NCBI GenBank assembly: GCA_030448245.1 | Contig: JAUJNH010000005.1 | Location: 114,335 to 164,727 of the forward strand | DNA length: 50,393 nucleotides | DNA from: Acidimicrobiales bacterium | GTDB taxonomy: Bacteria; Actinomycetota; Acidimicrobiia; Acidimicrobiales; JAUJNH01 | Direction: 5' to 3' | Notes under the pieces: model-generated | Database searches by the model: none | What the model was told of the DNA's origin: nothing | The model's input: only the letters and a program-made list of their open reading frames with translations | Made by a program: the position numbers and the translations under genes | In this document: positions 35,436 through 43,756 of the stretch, in pieces | Layout: each line of letters begins with the position of its first letter | How positions within the stretch are numbered: the stretch's first letter is position 1

Positions 35436-36038
35436 GTGGAGGCGGACGACCAGGTGGTCGCGCTCGTGGCCCGGGCCGCCGGCGGCGATCAAGCGGCCTA
35501 CGAGGCGCTGGTCGACCGCTTCGGACGGCTCGTGTGGCACATCGCCCGGAGCTGCGGCCTGGACGGTGACGATGCCGCAGACGTCAGCCAGACCGTCTGG
35601 TTGCGCTTCGTCGAGCAGCTGCCCCGGCTGCGCGAACCGGCACGGGCGGGAGCCTGGCTGGCCACCACGGCCCGGCGTGAGGCGATGGCCGTAGCCCACC
35701 GCCGGGTACGGCCGATCGACCTCGTCGAGCTCGAAGATCGTGGTGGTCTCCCACCCGTCCCCCCGCTCGACGCATCGACCCTCGAAGCCGATGAGCGGGC
35801 GAGCGCCGTCCGCCAGGCCTTCTCCGACCTGCCGCAGTGGTGCCGAGCGCTCCTCCGGCTGCTCTGCGCCGATCCGCCGACGCCGTACAGGGTCGTCGCC
35901 GTGGCCCTCGACATGGCCGTCGGCAGCATCGGCCCCAGCCGGCAGCGGTGCCTTGCCCAGCTCAGCAGACACCCGGCGATGGCATGCATCAGCGAGGGTG
36001 GCCGTCGCTCTGGTGGGGGCATGGGGCGGCCGTCATGA
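35436..36038 (+). CDS. ECF-type RNA polymerase sigma factor
   Basis: 200 residues from GTG. Region 2 is LVDRFGRLVWHIARSCGLDGDDAADVSQTVWLRFVEQL; region 4 reads DLPQWCRALLRLLCADPPTPYRVVAVALDMAVGSIGPSRQRCLAQL, the GSIGPSR variant of the sigma4.2 helix seen in an actinobacterial ECF branch. There is no adjacent classical zinc anti-sigma; the coupled next gene may take that role. It probably directs transcription of the subtilisin and CHAT genes that follow. Confidence 0.88.
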   Translation: MEADDQVVALVARAAGGDQAAYEALVDRFGRLVWHIARSCGLDGDDAADVSQTVWLRFVEQLPRLREPARAGAWLATTARREAMAVAHRRVRPIDLVELEDRGGLPPVPPLDASTLEADERASAVRQAFSDLPQWCRALLRLLCADPPTPYRVVAVALDMAVGSIGPSRQRCLAQLSRHPAMACISEGGRRSGGGMGRPS

Positions 36039-36520
36039 CTGAGGAGCCCCCGGTGGAAGCGGACGCCGAGCAGCTGCCTGAGCACCTGCGGCACCTCGAG
36101 GCCGAGCTTCGCCAGCACCTCGCAGCCGACGACGTGCCTCACCAGGTGCTCGACGGCGCCCGGGGCGCCTGGACGTGGCGGCTGATCGACGGTGAGCTGG
36201 CCGAGCTGTCCGACCAGGAGGAGGCCGTCCTGCGGGCGGACCTCCACACGCTCGTGACGTTCGCCACCGACGAGGTGTTCATCGACGTCGACCGAGTGAT
36301 CGACCCCTCTGGGAGCTCTGTGGTGCTGGTCGGCCAGGTCACCGCTCCGAGCCGGGTGACGGCGGTCGAGGTCGAGCTGGCTGGCGATCCTCCCAGGACG
36401 GTGGTCGCCGAGCTCGACGAAGCCGGAGGCTTCCGGGTCACGCTCGACGCCGATGCTCCGGCGCGGCTGGTGGTGCACCCGGCCGGCGGCCGGCGGGTCG
36501 TGAGCAGCTGGATGCGCTGA
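36035..36520 (+). CDS. Small acidic protein with C-terminal beta-sandwich-like domain
   Basis: 161 residues, ATG coupled to the sigma gene by ATGA. An acidic helical N-terminus (EQLPEHLRHLEAELRQHLA) and an internal segment (ELAELSDQEEAVLRADLHTLVTFAT) precede a C-terminal strand-rich part (VVLVGQVTAPSRVTAVEVELAGDP, later GGFRVTLDADAPARLVVHP) that looks like a carboxypeptidase-regulatory/Ig-type fold. I recognise no named family. By position it may be an anti-sigma partner or a protease target. It ends 6 bp from the convergent subtilisin. Confidence 0.7.
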   Translation: MTEEPPVEADAEQLPEHLRHLEAELRQHLAADDVPHQVLDGARGAWTWRLIDGELAELSDQEEAVLRADLHTLVTFATDEVFIDVDRVIDPSGSSVVLVGQVTAPSRVTAVEVELAGDPPRTVVAELDEAGGFRVTLDADAPARLVVHPAGGRRVVSSWMR

Positions 36521-36526
36521 GGCGGG

Positions 36527-37870
36527 TCAGCTGACCTTCACACCGAGGCCCAGCTCGGGCGCCAGCGGCACTCCTCTGGCCAGCACGGTGGCGGCCGCCA
36601 GCCGGGCCGAGGTGGTTCCGGCCGCGATGGTGGCGGCGACCAGACCGGCTACGTAGGGGGCCGCGAACGACGTCCCGCTCCACCTGGCCCATCCCTTGAA
36701 CGCCGGTTGGGCGCCGTCGGGCAGCGGACCACCGGCCCCGGTCACGTAGGGGCCGAAGACCCCCTCGCCGAGGGTGGCGCAGTCGACCCACGGGCCGAAG
36801 TTGCTGAAGCGGGCCCGACCCGTCCCCCGGGCGTCCAGCGCGCCGACGCCGACGACGCCCTTCAGCGCCGCCGGGTACCTGGGGACGGAGGTCGCCTCGT
36901 TGCCGGCAGCGGCGACGAGCACTGCGTCGTCGGTGCACGCATCGCCCCTGCGTCGGGCCTGGGCGGAGCCCGCCGTTCGCCCGAGCACGAGGCCCGTGGC
37001 GATCGTGTCGTAGTCGGCGGCGGTGGGGCCGCTGAGAGACAGGTTGATGACCCGGCAGCCAGCGGAGAGGGCACGGGCGACCGCCACCGCGACCCGGGTG
37101 TCGGAGACCAGCGGCACCGGCAGCCCGCTCTCCTCGAGCACGGCGAAGTGCAGGATCGACGCGTGTCCCTCGGCAGCCGCGGCGAGCACGCCGGCGACGT
37201 GGGTGCCGTGGCCACCCTCCCAGTGCAGCAGCTGGGCGCCGTCCCACAGCGGGTCGGGCTCGATCACCACGCCGGCCGTCGAGGTGGTGAGCCCGGCACC
37301 GAGCAGGGGATCCGCCAGCTCGCCCGCCACCAGACCCGAGTCGATGACGGCCACCGGCACCGAGGGCACGACCTCGGCCAGCGCCGAACGCTTGGCCAAG
37401 ACGCCCCGCCCCGGACGAGCCGGCCGCGGAGGAGCGCCCGGGCCGAGCACGCCGCCCTGTGACGGCGACAGCAAGTGGTCAGGCCCGGCTCGCAGCGGAC
37501 GGCGGCCTTCGATCGTCCGGAGGTACCCGGCGGCGGCCACCGCGTCGACGTTGCTCCCGAGCGACAGGACGGCGAAGCCGACGCCGGTGCGCTCGATCCC
37601 CTGGTCCGGCTCGTACCGGGATCCTTCGGCGACCGAGCGGCGGATGCCCAGGTCGTCGAGGTTCGCCACCAGCCGCTCGTCCTCGACGTCTTCCTCGGCC
37701 ACCACCAGGACCCCGCGCCGATGAAGGCTGTACCGGCCGCCGGCATCGGTGTGCAGCCCGATGTCCGGGTGCTCGAGCACCGCCTGCCAGTCGTTCCGCG
37801 CCAACCGCTCGCGTTCCTCGTCGTCCCACTCCTCGCCGCCGTGCTCACCGAAGACCGCGCCGTGCGTCAT
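36527..37870 (-). CDS. Cytosolic subtilisin-like serine protease (S8)
   Basis: 447 residues from ATG 37870 (GAGG 6 nt upstream; ATG 37882 is in frame). No signal peptide or membrane segment. The N-terminal ~165 residues are not a standard I9 propeptide (RRGVLVVAEEDVEDERLVANLDDLGI, FAVLSLGSNVDAVAAAGYLR). The catalytic set is complete: Asp177 (VAVIDSGL), His221 (GGHGTHVAG), Asn324 (AAGNEA), Ser401 (SGTSFAAPYVAG). It diverges from the CHAT gene with a 55-bp gap, so the two are probably induced together. An intracellular signalling or effector protease is more likely than nutrition. Confidence 0.88.
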   Translation of the reverse strand: MTHGAVFGEHGGEEWDDEERERLARNDWQAVLEHPDIGLHTDAGGRYSLHRRGVLVVAEEDVEDERLVANLDDLGIRRSVAEGSRYEPDQGIERTGVGFAVLSLGSNVDAVAAAGYLRTIEGRRPLRAGPDHLLSPSQGGVLGPGAPPRPARPGRGVLAKRSALAEVVPSVPVAVIDSGLVAGELADPLLGAGLTTSTAGVVIEPDPLWDGAQLLHWEGGHGTHVAGVLAAAAEGHASILHFAVLEESGLPVPLVSDTRVAVAVARALSAGCRVINLSLSGPTAADYDTIATGLVLGRTAGSAQARRRGDACTDDAVLVAAAGNEATSVPRYPAALKGVVGVGALDARGTGRARFSNFGPWVDCATLGEGVFGPYVTGAGGPLPDGAQPAFKGWARWSGTSFAAPYVAGLVAATIAAGTTSARLAAATVLARGVPLAPELGLGVKVS

Positions 37871-37925
37871 GACCCGCCTCATTTCTCCGTCAGCCGCCAG
37901 CGCTGACCGGTACCTTCCTCCGACA

Positions 37926-40577
37926 ATGCCACGAAACGACCTGGGGGTGCCGGCCGACACCCGCCTGAGAGCCCGCGCCGCTCACCTGGTGCTGTTCGAC
38001 GGGCCCGACAAGGTGGCGCTGGCGCTGGCCCTGGGGTCGGAGGCCCGGGCCGGCGGTGACGTGGTGGCCGAGTCGATGGCGGCTCAGGCGCTCGGGGTGG
38101 CCTGGCGGGATCGGGGGGAGCTGCACCGCAGCCAGGAGGCGCTCGACCGGGCCGTGAGCCTGGCCGAGCAGGTCGGTGAGACGGACCAGGCGGTCCGGGC
38201 GCGGGTCAGCCTGGTAGGGCTCCACCTGATCCGGGGTGACATCGCTGCGGCCGAGGCGCTCGGACGCAGCACCCGTGAGGACGCTCGTGGGGTGGACGCC
38301 GCCCGCCTCGACGTGCAGATGGCGCACGTCGCCTCGAGAGTCGGGCGGCTCTCGGACGCCCTCGAGGCGTTCGACCGGTCTGAACCCGTGCTCGAGGCGG
38401 CGGGTGACACGGTGTGGGTGGCCCGGCTGCGCGTGAACCGGGCCATCGTGCTGGGTCAGCTGGGGCGTCTCGCCGCCGCGGAGCGCGACCTGGAGCGGGC
38501 GGCGAGCGTCCTGCGCGACGGGACGCCGGCAGCCATGATCGCCCTCAACCGCGCCTGGCTGGCCGCGCTGAGCGCGGACGTCCCCCGGGCGCTGGCGCGC
38601 TACGACGACGCCCTGGCCGCGGCCCGAGCATCCGGCGCCCCAGCCGGTCTGGTGCTGCGCGATCGGGCCGAGCTGCTCAGCGCGGTCGGTCTGTGGGAGG
38701 AGGCATGTGACGTGGCCGAGGCCGCCGTCGCCGAGCTCGAGCGGGCCAGTCCCACCGACGCAGCCGACACCCGCCTCGTGCTGGCCGACGCCCTCCTCGG
38801 CAGTGGGCGGCCTGGCATGGCCGCGGTTGCCGCCGCGGCCGCCGCGGCCACCTTCGCGGCGCAGGGCCGCCCAGCATGGGTGGCTCGGGCCCAGGTCACC
38901 CGGTGGCGCGCCGCGTTGCTCACCGGAGCTCCGGTGCCGGTGGCCGAGGTCCTCGAGGCCGTAGCGGTGCTCGAGCGCGCCGGTCTGCGGACCGAAGCCC
39001 GGCAGGCCCGCTCGCTGGCTGCTCGTCTCGCTGTCGCCTCCGGGCTGCCCGTCCCGGGGTCACTCCTTCCGCTCGCGCCGGTGCCCGGCCCACCCTGGGT
39101 GCGGGCCGAGGCCTGGCTCGCCGAAGCCGAGCGCCGACGCGCCGCCGGTGACCGCTCCGGGGCCCGCCGAGCCGTGCTAGCCGGGCTGCGACCGCTCGAG
39201 CAGCTGCGGCGCATGCTGGGCTCGATCGAGCTGCGGGCCGGGGTGGCCGCCACCGCCCTCGAGCTGGCCGACCTGGGGGTGGGTTTGGCTGCCGAGCGCG
39301 GACCGGCGCCGGATCTCCTGGCGTGGGCGGAACGGCGGTCGGCGGCGGTGCTGCCCCAGCGCGCCGAGCGGATCGACGACCGCCTGGCCGCCGCCCTGGC
39401 CGCCCTCCGGGCCGCCGGCCGGACCCTGGCTGCGGTCCAGCTCGGCGACGACGGAGACCACCAGGACCGTGAGGTCGTGGCGATCCGTGCCGTGGCCCGG
39501 GCCGAGACCACCGTGCGAGCACTGGCCCAGCAGGTCGAGGTGACGGCCGAGGACCGGCCCACCAGGCGAGGCGACCCGGCGTCCGGCCGGCGCCTCGTCT
39601 CTCAGCTCGTCGAGGCGACCGACCAATGGGCGGTCGCCCGCTTCGTCTCCTGCGGGCGACATCTCGCCGCGGTCGTGGTGGCGGGCGGCCGCACCTCCCG
39701 GCACGAGCTGGAAGCAGGCACAGAGCTGGCGGGGGCAGCCGATCGGCTCCGGTTCGGCGTGAGCCGGATGGCGTGCGGGGGCGGTGTCGGAGCCCGGGCC
39801 CGGCGTGCTGTCGAGTGTGCGGCGGCGACCCTCGACGAGGGGCTGTTCGGGCCGCTGCGGCGGAGCATCGGCCACCGCCCGCTGGTGATCGTGCCCGACG
39901 GCCCACTCGGCTCGGTGCCCTGGCGGGCGCTGCCGTCCCTGGCCGGTGTGCCCGTGTGCATCTCGCCCTCGGCCCAAGCCTGGATGCTGGCCCAGCACCG
40001 GTCCGCCCTACCGGGGCCGGCCGTCTTCGTCGCCGGGCCGTGCCTTCCGCGGGCCGAAGCCGAGGCGCGTGCCGCGGCTGCCGCTTGGCAGGCCTCGCCC
40101 ACCCGCCTCCTGGTCGGTGCCTCGGCCACCGGGGACCTCGTCCGGGCCGCCCTGAACGGCGCCGCGCACGCCCACCTGGCCTGCCATGGCCGCTTCCGGG
40201 CCGACAACCCGCTCTTCTCGTCCCTGACCCTGGCCGACGGGCCGCTCACGGTGGTCGACCTGGATCTCGTGGGCCGGGCTCCTGCCGTCGTGGTTCTCGC
40301 CTCGTGCAACGCCGGCCTGGCCCGGAGCGGGTGCGGCGGGGAGGCTCTCGGCCTCGCCGCCGGCTTCCTGGCCGCTGGCGCCCGCACCGCCATGGCCAGC
40401 GTGGTGCCGGTCGCCGACACCGCGGTGGCGCCCCTGGCTGTGGCCCTGACCGGCCGCATCGGGTCGGGAGCTGCGCCCGCGACCGCCTTGGCCGAGGTCA
40501 CCGCTCCTGCACTTGTCTCCGACGATCCTTCGGTGGCCGCGGCGGCTGCGGGGTTGTGCTGTTTCGGAGCTGGCTGA
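37926..40577 (+). CDS. TPR-CHAT caspase-like protease
   Basis: 883 residues from ATG. The first ~500 are helical repeats of TPR type (AAQALGVAWRDRGELHRSQEALDRAVSLAEQ; ALEAFDRSEPVLEAAGD; AAERDLERAASVLRD). The C-terminal CHAT domain (~620-883) keeps both catalytic residues: His754 in HLACHGRFRADNPLFSSL and Cys794 in VVLASCNAGLARSG, with the family GGEALGLAAGFLAAGART stretch. CHAT proteases are related to caspases and separase and are released by sensing through their repeats (as in TPR-CHAT of type III-E CRISPR). No Cas gene is nearby. The trigger and target here are unknown; the subtilisin and small protein are candidates. Confidence 0.9.
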   Translation: MPRNDLGVPADTRLRARAAHLVLFDGPDKVALALALGSEARAGGDVVAESMAAQALGVAWRDRGELHRSQEALDRAVSLAEQVGETDQAVRARVSLVGLHLIRGDIAAAEALGRSTREDARGVDAARLDVQMAHVASRVGRLSDALEAFDRSEPVLEAAGDTVWVARLRVNRAIVLGQLGRLAAAERDLERAASVLRDGTPAAMIALNRAWLAALSADVPRALARYDDALAAARASGAPAGLVLRDRAELLSAVGLWEEACDVAEAAVAELERASPTDAADTRLVLADALLGSGRPGMAAVAAAAAAATFAAQGRPAWVARAQVTRWRAALLTGAPVPVAEVLEAVAVLERAGLRTEARQARSLAARLAVASGLPVPGSLLPLAPVPGPPWVRAEAWLAEAERRRAAGDRSGARRAVLAGLRPLEQLRRMLGSIELRAGVAATALELADLGVGLAAERGPAPDLLAWAERRSAAVLPQRAERIDDRLAAALAALRAAGRTLAAVQLGDDGDHQDREVVAIRAVARAETTVRALAQQVEVTAEDRPTRRGDPASGRRLVSQLVEATDQWAVARFVSCGRHLAAVVVAGGRTSRHELEAGTELAGAADRLRFGVSRMACGGGVGARARRAVECAAATLDEGLFGPLRRSIGHRPLVIVPDGPLGSVPWRALPSLAGVPVCISPSAQAWMLAQHRSALPGPAVFVAGPCLPRAEAEARAAAAAWQASPTRLLVGASATGDLVRAALNGAAHAHLACHGRFRADNPLFSSLTLADGPLTVVDLDLVGRAPAVVVLASCNAGLARSGCGGEALGLAAGFLAAGARTAMASVVPVADTAVAPLAVALTGRIGSGAAPATALAEVTAPALVSDDPSVAAAAAGLCCFGAG

Positions 40578-40686
40578 CGCCTTCGGCGTCCTCGAGGGCA
40601 GGAGGAGCGTGAGCCTCATTCGAGACCGACAGGCCCTACGCTCACGTCGTGTGATCCCAGCTTCGGTCACCGGGTAAGGGCGGCAC

Positions 40687-42195
40687 GTGGAAGGGTTGGC
40701 CGAGGGCGACGTTCTGGCCGACCGCTATCGGCTGGGCCCCGCCGCCGGCCACGGCGCCATGGGAGAGGTGCACCTGGCCGAGGACCTGAGGCTGGCGCGG
40801 CCCGTGGCCATCAAGTCGCTCCGCCCCGAGTTGGCCCGCTACCCCGACGTGCGCCAGCGGTTCAGCCAGGAAGCCAGGGCCGCCGCCCGCATCAGCCACC
40901 CGAACGTCGTCCGCATCTACGACACGGGCGAACAGGGGCGGATCCCCTACCTGGTGATGGAGTGCCTGCCCGGCACCAGCCTGGTCGACGAGCTGGCCTG
41001 GGGCACCCTCGAACCGCGACGGGCCCGACGGGTGGGCCTCGACGTCCTCAGCGCCCTCGACGCCGCCCACCGCCTCGGTGTCGTCCACCGCGACGTGAAG
41101 CCGGGCAACATCCTCCTGAGCGCCGCCCTCGACGGCCCGGTCAAGGTCAGCGACTTCGGCATCGCCAAGAGCACCGACGAGCACAGCATCACCGACTCCG
41201 GCGCCCTCGTCGGCACGCCCGCCTACCTGGCCCCCGAGCGGGTGGCCGGCGAGCCGGCCCGGCCCGCCTCCGACCTCTACAGCCTCGGCGTCGTCCTCTA
41301 CGAAGGCCTGGCCGGCCGCCGGCCCTACGAGGGCGAGACCTCCCTGGCCCTGGCCCTCGCCATCCACATGGGCGACGGGCCCGAGCTCCTCGAGCTGCGG
41401 CCGGACCTTGACCCCGCCCTGGTCGCCATCGTGGACAAGGCGCTGGCCCGCGACCCCGCCGACCGCTGGCCCTCGGCCGCGGCGATGGCCGAGGCCCTCC
41501 ACGCCTGGCGGCCCCGGGTGACCACCCGCCCGCTGGCGGTCGTCGAAGGCCCGGCCGCAGCCGCGGCCGCCGCCCTGGCCGCGGCGCCGGCCGGTGCTGC
41601 TCCGACCGTTGCCCTGCCGGCCGGCGACCTGCCCGCGGCGCCGGCCGCCGCAGCTCCGACGGTTGCCCTGTCCCGGGGCGACCTCCCCCCCGCCGTCGGG
41701 GCGGCAGCCGCCCCCGACCGGCAGGCCGAGCCGGCCGGTGCGGTCGACGGAGGCGGCTTCCACCTCGACGACGGGTCGGCGCAGGCGAACCAGCGCCGCC
41801 GCCGACGGATCGGCGTCCTGTGCGCGGGAGCAGCCGGACTGGCGCTGCTGGGCCTGCTCGGGCTGACCGTCCTCAAGAGCCCGGGCCGGGCCGAGCCCGA
41901 CGCGCCACCGACCTCCACGGTGCCGGTGGCCGAAGGCCCGGCGGTCGCTCCGCCCGACACCAGCGTGCTGGCATCGCCACCCTCCTCGGCTCCCCTGCCG
42001 ACCCGAGCGCCCGCCCGGCGGGCCCGGACCCCGGCGACCACGGCGGCACCCGTCACCCGTCCCGCCACCACCGCCCCCGTGCGGGCCACGACCACCACCC
42101 GCCGGACGACGACGACCGTTCGGCCGACGACCACGACGACGGCGGCACCCGTGGGGCAGCCGCCCGTGGTCCAGACGCCCGCCGTCGCGGCCTGA
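40687..42195 (+). CDS. Membrane Ser/Thr protein kinase (PknB-like catalytic domain)
   Basis: 502 residues from GTG. Catalytic domain 15-270: glycine loop GHGAMGEVHL, VAIKSL (Lys), HRDVKPGNIL, DFGIAKS and APERVAG. An Ala/Pro linker, a basic stretch and one transmembrane helix (~378-395, GVLCAGAAGLALLGLLGL) lead to a short Thr/Pro extracytoplasmic tail without PASTA repeats. It follows CHAT by 110 bp on the same strand and converges on recA. Whether it belongs to the protease cluster or is a separate sensor cannot be told. Confidence 0.9.
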   Translation: MEGLAEGDVLADRYRLGPAAGHGAMGEVHLAEDLRLARPVAIKSLRPELARYPDVRQRFSQEARAAARISHPNVVRIYDTGEQGRIPYLVMECLPGTSLVDELAWGTLEPRRARRVGLDVLSALDAAHRLGVVHRDVKPGNILLSAALDGPVKVSDFGIAKSTDEHSITDSGALVGTPAYLAPERVAGEPARPASDLYSLGVVLYEGLAGRRPYEGETSLALALAIHMGDGPELLELRPDLDPALVAIVDKALARDPADRWPSAAAMAEALHAWRPRVTTRPLAVVEGPAAAAAAALAAAPAGAAPTVALPAGDLPAAPAAAAPTVALSRGDLPPAVGAAAAPDRQAEPAGAVDGGGFHLDDGSAQANQRRRRRIGVLCAGAAGLALLGLLGLTVLKSPGRAEPDAPPTSTVPVAEGPAVAPPDTSVLASPPSSAPLPTRAPARRARTPATTAAPVTRPATTAPVRATTTTRRTTTTVRPTTTTTAAPVGQPPVVQTPAVAA

Positions 42196-42210
42196 GGCGC
42201 CGGCCGGCCG

Positions 42211-43261
42211 CTACTCGAGGGAGATCGGCTCGTCGTCCAGTGGGTTGGTGCCCAGCGGATCGTCGGGCGGGACGCCGATGCCCACGGCCCGGCGGATGCG
42301 GTCGTCGATCTCGACCATCAGCTCGACGTTGGCGATCAGGAACGCCTTGGCGTTCTCCCGGCCCTGGCCCAGCTGCTCGCCCTCGTAGGTGTACCAGGCC
42401 CCCGACTTCTTGACGATGCCGAGGTCGACCCCGATGTCGATGAGCGATCCCTCCCGGCTGATGCCCTTGCCGTACATGATGTCGAACTCGGCCTGCTTGA
42501 ACGGCGAGCTGCACTTGTTCTTCACGACCTTGACCCGGGTGCGGTTGCCGACCACCTCGGCCCCGTCCTTCAAGGACTCGATGCGGCGGATGTCGAGCCG
42601 GACCGAGGAGTAGAACTTGAGGGCCCGGCCTCCGGGGGTGGTCTCGGGCGAGCCGAACATCACCCCGATCTTCTCCCGCAGCTGGTTGATGAAGATGCAG
42701 ATGGTGTTCGACTTGTTGAGCGTGCCCGTGAGCTTGCGGAGGGCCTGGCTCATGAGGCGGGCCTGGAGCCCGACGTGGGTGTCGCCCATCTCGCCCTCGA
42801 TCTCGGCCCGGGGGGTGAGGGCCGCCACCGAGTCGACCACGATCACGTCGATGGCACCCGAGCGGATCAGCATGTCGGTGATCTCGAGGGCCTGCTCGCC
42901 TGTGTCGGGCTGGCTGATGAGCAGCTCGTCGACGTTCACCCCGATGGCCCTGGCGTAGATCGGGTCCATGGCGTGCTCGGCGTCGACGTAGGCGCAGATG
43001 CCGCCGTTGCGCTGGGCCTCGGCCACCACGTGCATGGCCAAGGTGGACTTGCCCGACGACTCGGGGCCGAAGATCTCGGTGACCCGGCCGCGGGCAGCCC
43101 ACCGATGCCCAGGGCGAGGTCGAGGAGAGGGCGCCGGTGGAGACGCTGTCGATCTCCATCGACGTCTTGTCGCCCATCTTCATGACGGCGCCCTTGCCGT
43201 ACTGCTTCTCGATGCCAGCCATCGCCAGATCGAGCGCCTTCAACCGGTCGTTCGGTGCCAT
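42211..43261 (-). pseudogene. recA: RecA recombinase, reading frame broken by two 1-nt deletions
   Basis: The start ATG (43261, [30 protein letters not shown]) and all 3' parts ([46 protein letters not shown], ending [11 protein letters not shown]) are normal, but two frames are needed. One C is missing near 43125 (in [18 protein letters not shown]) and another near 43093 (P|RGR). Repair gives exactly 350 residues, the usual length. Both lie in C/G runs. It is most likely an intact gene with base-calling errors. A perfect LexA box stands 95 bp upstream. Confidence 0.85.
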
Positions 43262-43355
43262 GAGCTTCGGTGTCCCTTTCGCATGCTTCGTGGAGGCGAC
43301 CCTACGGAGACGGTGTGACAGCGAAGCACACCGGTGTTGTTCTGCCCACCATAGG

Positions 43356-43369
43356 CGAACGCACGTTCG
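43356..43369 (-). promoter_or_regulatory. LexA (SOS) box upstream of recA
   Basis: CGAACGCACGTTCG (plus reading) is a perfect CGAAC-N4-GTTCG site. On the minus strand a TATGGT -10-like hexamer follows directly (near 43350-43345), so the box would sit between -35 and -10 of the recA promoter. Confidence 0.85.
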
Positions 43370-43513
43370 CCGTGGTGGACCGAAGGAGCCTCCGCAAAGG
43401 CGAGGACCGGGCGGCCGAGGCGCCACCCGAGGTGACGCTGCTCGAACGATATCGACAGCCGTGACAACCCCGGCGCCGTCTCCTCCGCCATGGCGGGGAT
43501 CACCCGCTCGCCC

Positions 43514-43738
43514 TCAGTCGCCGACCTCGATTTCGGCCAGGCCCGTCTCGGTGACGCGCACCACCGCGCCGTCCTCGACCTCGACGAGGTCCTGGCCGGC
43601 CAGCTGCTCGACGACCGAGCCGACCTCCTCCAGGCTCAGGCCGGTGGCCGTGGCCAGCTCGTCCAGCGCCAGCCTCCCGCCGGTGGTCAGCTCGGTGGCG
43701 GCGTGCAGCAGCACGGTGCGTTCCAGGTCGGCGTCCAT
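43514..43738 (-). CDS. Small winged-helix-like protein between cinA and recA
   Basis: 74 residues. Two helices and a turn typical of a wHTH (LERTVLLHAATELTTGGRLALDELATATGLSLEEVGSVVEQLAGQ) with a beta wing (LVEVEDGAVVRVTETGL). The name is uncertain; an archaeal-like or MarR-fragment fold is possible. It takes a place between cinA and recA; a recX gene is absent downstream of recA. It could bind DNA and control recA, but no data show it. Confidence 0.65.
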   Translation of the reverse strand: MDADLERTVLLHAATELTTGGRLALDELATATGLSLEEVGSVVEQLAGQDLVEVEDGAVVRVTETGLAEIEVGD

Positions 43739-43756
43739 GGCCCTCCCCTACCGCTC

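Noticed and set aside
37926..40577. Link of the TPR-CHAT gene to a type III-E CRISPR (gRAMP) system
   Set aside because: No Cas7-11-like gene, no repeats with spacers and no reverse transcriptase are present in the window.
43090..43128. Programmed frameshift or intein in recA
   Set aside because: There is no slippery site plus pseudoknot arrangement, two separate losses are needed, and there is no inserted intein sequence.
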